Source: Chitinophaga pinensis
Lineage (GTDB): Bacteria; Bacteroidota; Bacteroidia; UKL13-3
DNA: 10,617 nucleotides
Direction: 5' to 3'
Assembly: GCA_945875195.1 (NCBI GenBank)
Contig: CAMCJW010000077.1
Span: 1 to 10,617 of the forward strand
The notes under the pieces are model-generated. The model did no database searches. It was not told where the DNA came from and saw nothing but the letters and a program-made list of their open reading frames with translations. A program made the position numbers and the translations under genes. Numbering within the stretch: the stretch's first letter is position 1; each line of letters begins with the position of its first letter. This document shows, piece after piece, positions 7,183-10,617 of the stretch.

Positions 7183-7368
7183 TTAAATATCTTTCTGCAT
7201 ATCAGGAAAGGCCAACTTGCCTTTGTAGTAACCATTTGGGGTTACGCGGTGGCGCAAATGAGTTTCTCCTGAAGTTGCATCTACAGAAATTGTTGGATTA
7301 GCTCCTTTGTAATGTGTTCTGCGCTTATCGCGTCTAGAATTAGAAATCTTACGTTTTGGATTAGGCAT
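7183..7368 (-). CDS. rpmF: Large-subunit ribosomal protein bL32
   Basis: 61 residues, very basic. The N-terminus M-P-N-P-K-R-K-I-S followed by R-R-D-K-R-R-T-H-Y-K is the L32 signature. The protein has no cysteine, so this is the zinc-free form rather than the four-cysteine form known from many Gram-positives. It follows the DUF177 gene by 21 bases and precedes plsX, the standard bacterial neighbourhood. It has a strong ribosome binding site (AAGGAG), unlike its neighbours, which suits a protein needed in as many copies as ribosomes. Confidence 0.97.
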   Translation of the reverse strand: MPNPKRKISNSRRDKRRTHYKGANPTISVDATSGETHLRHRVTPNGYYKGKLAFPDMQKDI

Positions 7369-7377
7369 TTTATATAT

Positions 7378-7383
7378 CTCCTT
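7378..7383 (-). promoter_or_regulatory. Strong Shine-Dalgarno sequence of rpmF
   Basis: The minus strand reads AAGGAG nine bases before the rpmF ATG, a textbook ribosome binding site. The starts of accC, accB, fabH, plsX and pdxA show no such motif, as is usual in Bacteroidota. It confirms the rpmF start. Confidence 0.75.
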
Positions 7384-7389
7384 ATTTTT

Positions 7390-7959
7390 TTAGTTTAGTA
7401 AATCTTTTAATTTATTCCAACGAGGATCATCGCTCCCATCTTCACCATTTTCATCCTCATTTTCATTGTCTTCAATATCCTCGTCATCTTCTATATTTTC
7501 TACATGTACCAATCTGCTAAAAACTTCTTCATTACAAGGTTTTGGTTCAGACAGCCCATCGCAAGTCTTTTTTTGCGGAAGCGCCAATAAAAGGCTCTCA
7601 TACAAATACTGCTTTAGGTCGTACTCAATTTCGGTGCGTGCAATGTAAATAATTTCGGAGTCATCAAAATTATTTGCCTCACTGAGTTTCATTACCAAAC
7701 CAAATTTTTGTTTAATTGGCATGTCAATGTCCTCCGCACAGGTGTCGCAAGTTACCCTTGAAATTCCTTTAAAATCAAAACTCAGATCATAGATATTCTC
7801 TGTTTTTATCAATTTTAAATCAACATTCACCTCACAATGTTCTACTGGCGAATAGTCGAAGCCAGCAAGAAATTGATCGTTTAATGTAAAATTGAATTCA
7901 TTAAGCCCCATTTTAAGCTTATTGAACTCAATCAGATATTCTTTAGACCTCGTTCCCAT
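7390..7959 (-). CDS. DUF177 / YceD-family protein
   Basis: 189 residues from the ATG at 7959. A TTG 15 bases further upstream is also in frame, but it lies inside the predicted -7 promoter element, so it cannot be the start. The family is the one encoded next to rpmF in most bacteria (YceD in E. coli); it has been linked to 23S rRNA accumulation, mechanism unclear. Visible features are C71-D-T-C74 (C76 and C79 if counted from the TTG), which follows a beta-rich region, and two more cysteines in L-P-Q-K-K-T-C and E-P-K-P-C, which could together bind a metal (inference). A very acidic, low-complexity segment follows, and then the family's usual C-terminal D-P-R-W-N-K-L-K-D-L-L. It is the first gene of the transcript from the 7972-8002 promoter. 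Family call is firm; molecular function is not known from the sequence. Confidence 0.88.
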   Translation of the reverse strand: MGTRSKEYLIEFNKLKMGLNEFNFTLNDQFLAGFDYSPVEHCEVNVDLKLIKTENIYDLSFDFKGISRVTCDTCAEDIDMPIKQKFGLVMKLSEANNFDDSEIIYIARTEIEYDLKQYLYESLLLALPQKKTCDGLSEPKPCNEEVFSRLVHVENIEDDEDIEDNENEDENGEDGSDDPRWNKLKDLLN

Positions 7960-7971
7960 TATTATAGCTTG

Positions 7972-8002
7972 CAAAGATAATGATTGAAGATAAAATTCTC
8001 AA
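7972..8002 (-). promoter_or_regulatory. Predicted promoter of the DUF177-rpmF-plsX-fabH-accB-accC operon
   Basis: The minus strand has TTG (8002-8000), 20 bases, then TATCTTTG (7979-7972), an exact match to TAnnTTTG. The -33 part is ATTG rather than the ideal TTTG. The ATG of the DUF177 gene lies 12 bases after the -7 element, giving a very short leader. The rest of the 130-base gap to pdxA (7960-8089) is AT-rich and shows no clear terminator, so readthrough from pdxA also remains possible. Confidence 0.62.
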
Positions 8003-8089
8003 TCTTTTTTGAAAAATACTTGTAAATCAATGTACTAAATTAAGAATTGCACACCCAAATGCCCTAATTTACCCAGAAATAGTTGTTTT

Positions 8090-9157
8090 TTAGAAATCTA
8101 TCCTGAACCTTTCCCTTTTTCCCATATTCATTGGAAGTGGGTTTTGGGTCATTTCGGCAAAATGGTTGCGTTGCTCCCAAATGTCGATTGCCAAAAATAT
8201 GGCATTGCGCATAGATTGCTCGCTGGCAACGTTTTTGCCTACTATTGCATAAGCCGTTCCGTGGTCGGGTGAGGTTCTCACAAAAGGCAGCCCAGCTGTA
8301 AAGTTTACGCCAGAATCAAAGGAGCTATATTTAAAGGGCACCAAGCCTTGATCATGGTACATGGCCAAAATGCCGTCAAATTTTTTGTATTGGTCTGAAC
8401 CAAAAAAACCATCAGCTGGGTATGGTCCGAAGGCCAAAATTTGGTTTTCATTTTTGGCTTTTTCAACTGCAGGGATAATGATGTCTTTTTCTTCCGAACC
8501 TAAAAGGCCGTTATCTCCCGCATGTGGATTCAACGAGAGCACGCCAACTCTTGGCTTTACAATCCCAAAATCCTTTTTGAGGCTTTCGTTTAATAATTTT
8601 ATTTTTTTCTGAATTCCTTCAATGCTCAATGCTGCTGCCACATCTTTTACAGGGATATGACCTGTTACCAATGCCACTTTCAAATCATCTGAGCTTAAAA
8701 CCATTAAGTGATTTGATCCTGCTTGCTGGGCAAGGTATTCGGTATGCCCTACAAATGGCAAGGCGGCTGTATTTACTGTGTTTTTGTTAAGTGGTGCAGT
8801 AACTATTGCATCAATTTTACCAGCAACTGCATCCTTAGTGGCAGCTTCCAAAGATTTAAAAGCGTATTTACCTGCCAGTTCTGTTGCTTCGCCTGGTTTT
8901 ATCTCCACATCTTCTTCCCAGCAAACTAAAATATTGGAACGTTTGTGGTTTATTTGATCCAAAGATTTGATGATATTCAATTGGAAATCGGGCATCCCAA
9001 TTACTTTTTTCCAATAGGAGATTACTTTAGGGGAGCCATAAACAACGGGAACGCAATACTCATTGATTCTGCTGTCGGCCAAGGCTTTTATAATTACCTC
9101 GGTGGCGATGCTGTTCATATCGCCCATTGTAATGCCTATTATAGGAAGTTTGCTCAT
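8090..9157 (-). CDS. pdxA: 4-hydroxythreonine-4-phosphate dehydrogenase
   Basis: 355 residues. It oxidises 4-phosphohydroxy-L-threonine with NAD as a step of the DXP-dependent pathway to pyridoxal 5'-phosphate, in the cytosol, as a metal-dependent homodimer. The three metal-binding histidines of the family are present: H138 in V-G-H-T-E-Y-L, H212 in N-P-H-A-G-D-N-G, and H268 in M-Y-H-D-Q-G-L. The substrate-loop motif T-A-P-L-N-K (120-125) and the late R-T-S-P-D-H-G-T-A (294-302) are also clear. One oddity is the N-terminal motif, usually G-D-P-A-G-I-G-P-E or, in Bacteroidota, similar to G-D-I-N-G-I-G-x-E: here it reads G12-D-M-N-S-I-A-T-E20, losing both glycines. The gene lies 24 bases after the aminopeptidase gene, so the two are probably co-transcribed. 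No Shine-Dalgarno sequence precedes the ATG. Confidence 0.94.
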   Translation of the reverse strand: MSKLPIIGITMGDMNSIATEVIIKALADSRINEYCVPVVYGSPKVISYWKKVIGMPDFQLNIIKSLDQINHKRSNILVCWEEDVEIKPGEATELAGKYAFKSLEAATKDAVAGKIDAIVTAPLNKNTVNTAALPFVGHTEYLAQQAGSNHLMVLSSDDLKVALVTGHIPVKDVAAALSIEGIQKKIKLLNESLKKDFGIVKPRVGVLSLNPHAGDNGLLGSEEKDIIIPAVEKAKNENQILAFGPYPADGFFGSDQYKKFDGILAMYHDQGLVPFKYSSFDSGVNFTAGLPFVRTSPDHGTAYAIVGKNVASEQSMRNAIFLAIDIWEQRNHFAEMTQNPLPMNMGKRERFRIDF

Positions 9158-9181
9158 GTGAGTTTTATTATTTTAAGCAAT

Positions 9182-10617
9182 TTATTTGCTCAATTGTTTT
9201 ACAAATTCAACAATCAACCTAACACCAACGCCTGTACCATGCTTGCCTCTGTAGCTATCGGCGGCATTGAGGTAGGCCGGACCAGCAATGTCAAAATGCA
9301 TCCAAGGGTAATCGGTAAATTTTTCTAGGAACTTACCCGCGGTAATGGCACCACCAACCGGACCACCAATATTTTTCATGTCGGCCAAATCGCTGTTAAT
9401 GAGTTTAGCGTAATCGTCCCAAAAAGGAAATTCAACTAAACGCTCATGCACGGTATTACCTGCCTCTTTTAAAGCAGCTTTGGTTGTTTCATCAGCCGTG
9501 CCCATACAAACCGTTCCAAAAGAACCAATGGCGGCAGCAGCTGCACCTGTAAGGGTTGCAAAGTCTAATACCAATGAAGGAGAATATTTTTTGGCATAGG
9601 CCAAAGCATCGCCCAAAAGCATTCTGCCTTCTGCATCTGTGTTCAATACTTCTACTGTTTGGCCATCGAACATGGTAACTACATCACCGGGTGTATAGGC
9701 ATTTCCGCCTGGTCTGTTATCGGTTGCAGGAATTAATGCTATCACATGATAAGGCAATTGTGCTTGTGCAATGGCAACAATGGCACTTGCAACGGCCGCG
9801 CCACCACCCATGTCACATTTCATGGTATCCATTGAGTTTGGCGTTGGTTTTAGGCTCAAACCGCCAGTATCATAAACAACACCTTTACCAACTAAAACCA
9901 ATGGCTTTTTGTTTTTGGCATTTTTAGGTTTGTGTTCTAAAATGGTAAATGTTGGAGGCGTAATGCTTCCTTTATTTACAGCTAACAAACCACCCATTTT
10001 TAGGGCTTCAATTTGTTTCTTATTTAAAACTTCACAACTTACGCCAGCGCTTGTGGCAAATGCTTTCATTTCTTTGGCAAAAACCACGGCATCTAAATAA
10101 GATTGGGGTTCATTTACCCATGTTCTGGCTTTGTAAACTGCATTTACTACTGTTTGCAAATCGCTTAATTGCTTTTTAGCTTTTGCATCAATGGCAACGG
10201 CAATTTTTTGTATGGTATGTGCTTTTTTCTGATCCGATTTGTATTTCAAAAACTGGTAGTTACTCAAAGCTAACCCTTCAGCAACCGCGAGCACTTCAGT
10301 AGTATTTTGAGTGGCATCTAAAAATACATCTTGGTATTGATGGGCATTCAAAGCCGAACAAATTTTATTACCCAAATTGCGGTAATTTTCTAATTGCTCT
10401 GCAGTATTTTTCTTTTCCCAATCTTCGGTAAATTGCACAAAAACCAACTGGCTGAACCTATTTAATAAAACATAAGCATCACCTGCTTTTTGCTTTTTCT
10501 GTATATAAGTTTGTTCTTCTTTTGAAAAGCCAAAACTGACTAGTTTATCTTTTTTACCAATTAAAAAAAGTTGCGATTGGTCTTTGCTAGCCTTGCCTTG
10601 CGAAATTATCTGAATGC
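9182..10617 (-). CDS. pepA: Leucyl aminopeptidase, peptidase family M17 (5' end off the window)
   Basis: The frame is open from the stop at 9182 to the right edge, giving 478 codons without a convincing start. A TTG at 10447 is only an internal codon, because readable protein continues upstream. M17 enzymes are usually about 480-500 residues, so only a few to some 25 residues are missing. The enzyme removes N-terminal residues from peptides in the cytosol, using two metal ions and a hexameric assembly. All catalytic residues are seen in the C-terminal domain: the Lys and Asp of V-G-K-G-V-V-Y-D-T-G-G (about 9870-9886), the Lys of L-S-L-K-P, the Asp of K-C-D-M-G-G, and the signature N-T-D-A-E-G-R-M-L-L-G-D-A-L (about 9600-9640) with Asp, Glu and Arg. 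The N-terminal domain is less conserved and Lys-rich. It is the most upstream gene seen of the pepA-pdxA pair. Some M17 members also bind DNA; nothing here indicates that. Confidence 0.93.
   Translation of the reverse strand, partial: IQIISQGKASKDQSQLFLIGKKDKLVSFGFSKEEQTYIQKKQKAGDAYVLLNRFSQLVFVQFTEDWEKKNTAEQLENYRNLGNKICSALNAHQYQDVFLDATQNTTEVLAVAEGLALSNYQFLKYKSDQKKAHTIQKIAVAIDAKAKKQLSDLQTVVNAVYKARTWVNEPQSYLDAVVFAKEMKAFATSAGVSCEVLNKKQIEALKMGGLLAVNKGSITPPTFTILEHKPKNAKNKKPLVLVGKGVVYDTGGLSLKPTPNSMDTMKCDMGGGAAVASAIVAIAQAQLPYHVIALIPATDNRPGGNAYTPGDVVTMFDGQTVEVLNTDAEGRMLLGDALAYAKKYSPSLVLDFATLTGAAAAAIGSFGTVCMGTADETTKAALKEAGNTVHERLVEFPFWDDYAKLINSDLADMKNIGGPVGGAITAGKFLEKFTDYPWMHFDIAGPAYLNAADSYRGKHGTGVGVRLIVEFVKQLSK

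Noticed and set aside
8010..8089. Terminator after pdxA
   Set aside because: Partial inverted repeats such as TACTTGT/AGTACA do not make a stable stem and no T-tract follows in the right place.
8945..9328. 127-residue plus-strand open frame across the pdxA-pepA junction
   Set aside because: It is antisense to the N-terminus of pdxA and the C-terminus of pepA, both firmly identified; no supporting start signals.
1..10617. CRISPR array, tRNA, rRNA, insertion sequence, phage or defence genes
   Set aside because: No regularly spaced repeats, tRNA-like cloverleaf, transposase or integrase motifs were seen; genes are collinear and housekeeping in character.

Overview
The window looks like chromosomal DNA of a Bacteroidota bacterium. 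The base composition is AT-rich. One gene ends in a type IX secretion sorting domain. Ribosome binding sites are mostly absent. Two gene starts are preceded by close matches to the Bacteroidota promoter (TTG or TTTG, about 18-20 bases, TAnnTTTG). The family or genus cannot be fixed from this sequence.

Left end (1-1607, minus strand): two overlapping exported-protein genes. The upstream one encodes a small thioredoxin-fold protein with a CPLC motif. The downstream one encodes a lipoprotein with one haem-c site (CSKCH) followed by a domain with the copper-ligand pattern of peptidylglycine-hydroxylase-type monooxygenases; it runs off the left edge. Together they read like one redoxin-cytochrome-monooxygenase polypeptide cut into two genes. 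Divergent from them (1662-3080, plus strand) is a secreted alpha/beta-hydrolase esterase with an N-terminal carbohydrate-binding-like domain and a type IX sorting tail.

Middle (3081-3231): a convergent intergenic region with two palindromes. One is a perfect 36-base palindrome next to a seven-base T-tract, placed to end the long minus-strand operon.

Right part (3232-10617, minus strand, transcribed right to left): an M17 leucyl aminopeptidase (start just beyond the right edge), pdxA, then after a 130-base gap with a good promoter a DUF177/YceD protein, rpmF (L32), plsX, fabH, accB and accC. This is a housekeeping cluster joining ribosome production to phospholipid and fatty-acid initiation. 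AccB and AccC are the biotin carrier and biotin carboxylase of acetyl-CoA carboxylase, FabH starts fatty-acid chains, and PlsX passes finished acyl chains to phospholipid synthesis. A second internal promoter lies just before accB. The carboxyltransferase genes accA and accD are not in the window.

Most of the window is ordinary core metabolism. The least ordinary parts are the split redoxin / haem-copper monooxygenase pair, the T9SS esterase and the perfect palindrome.
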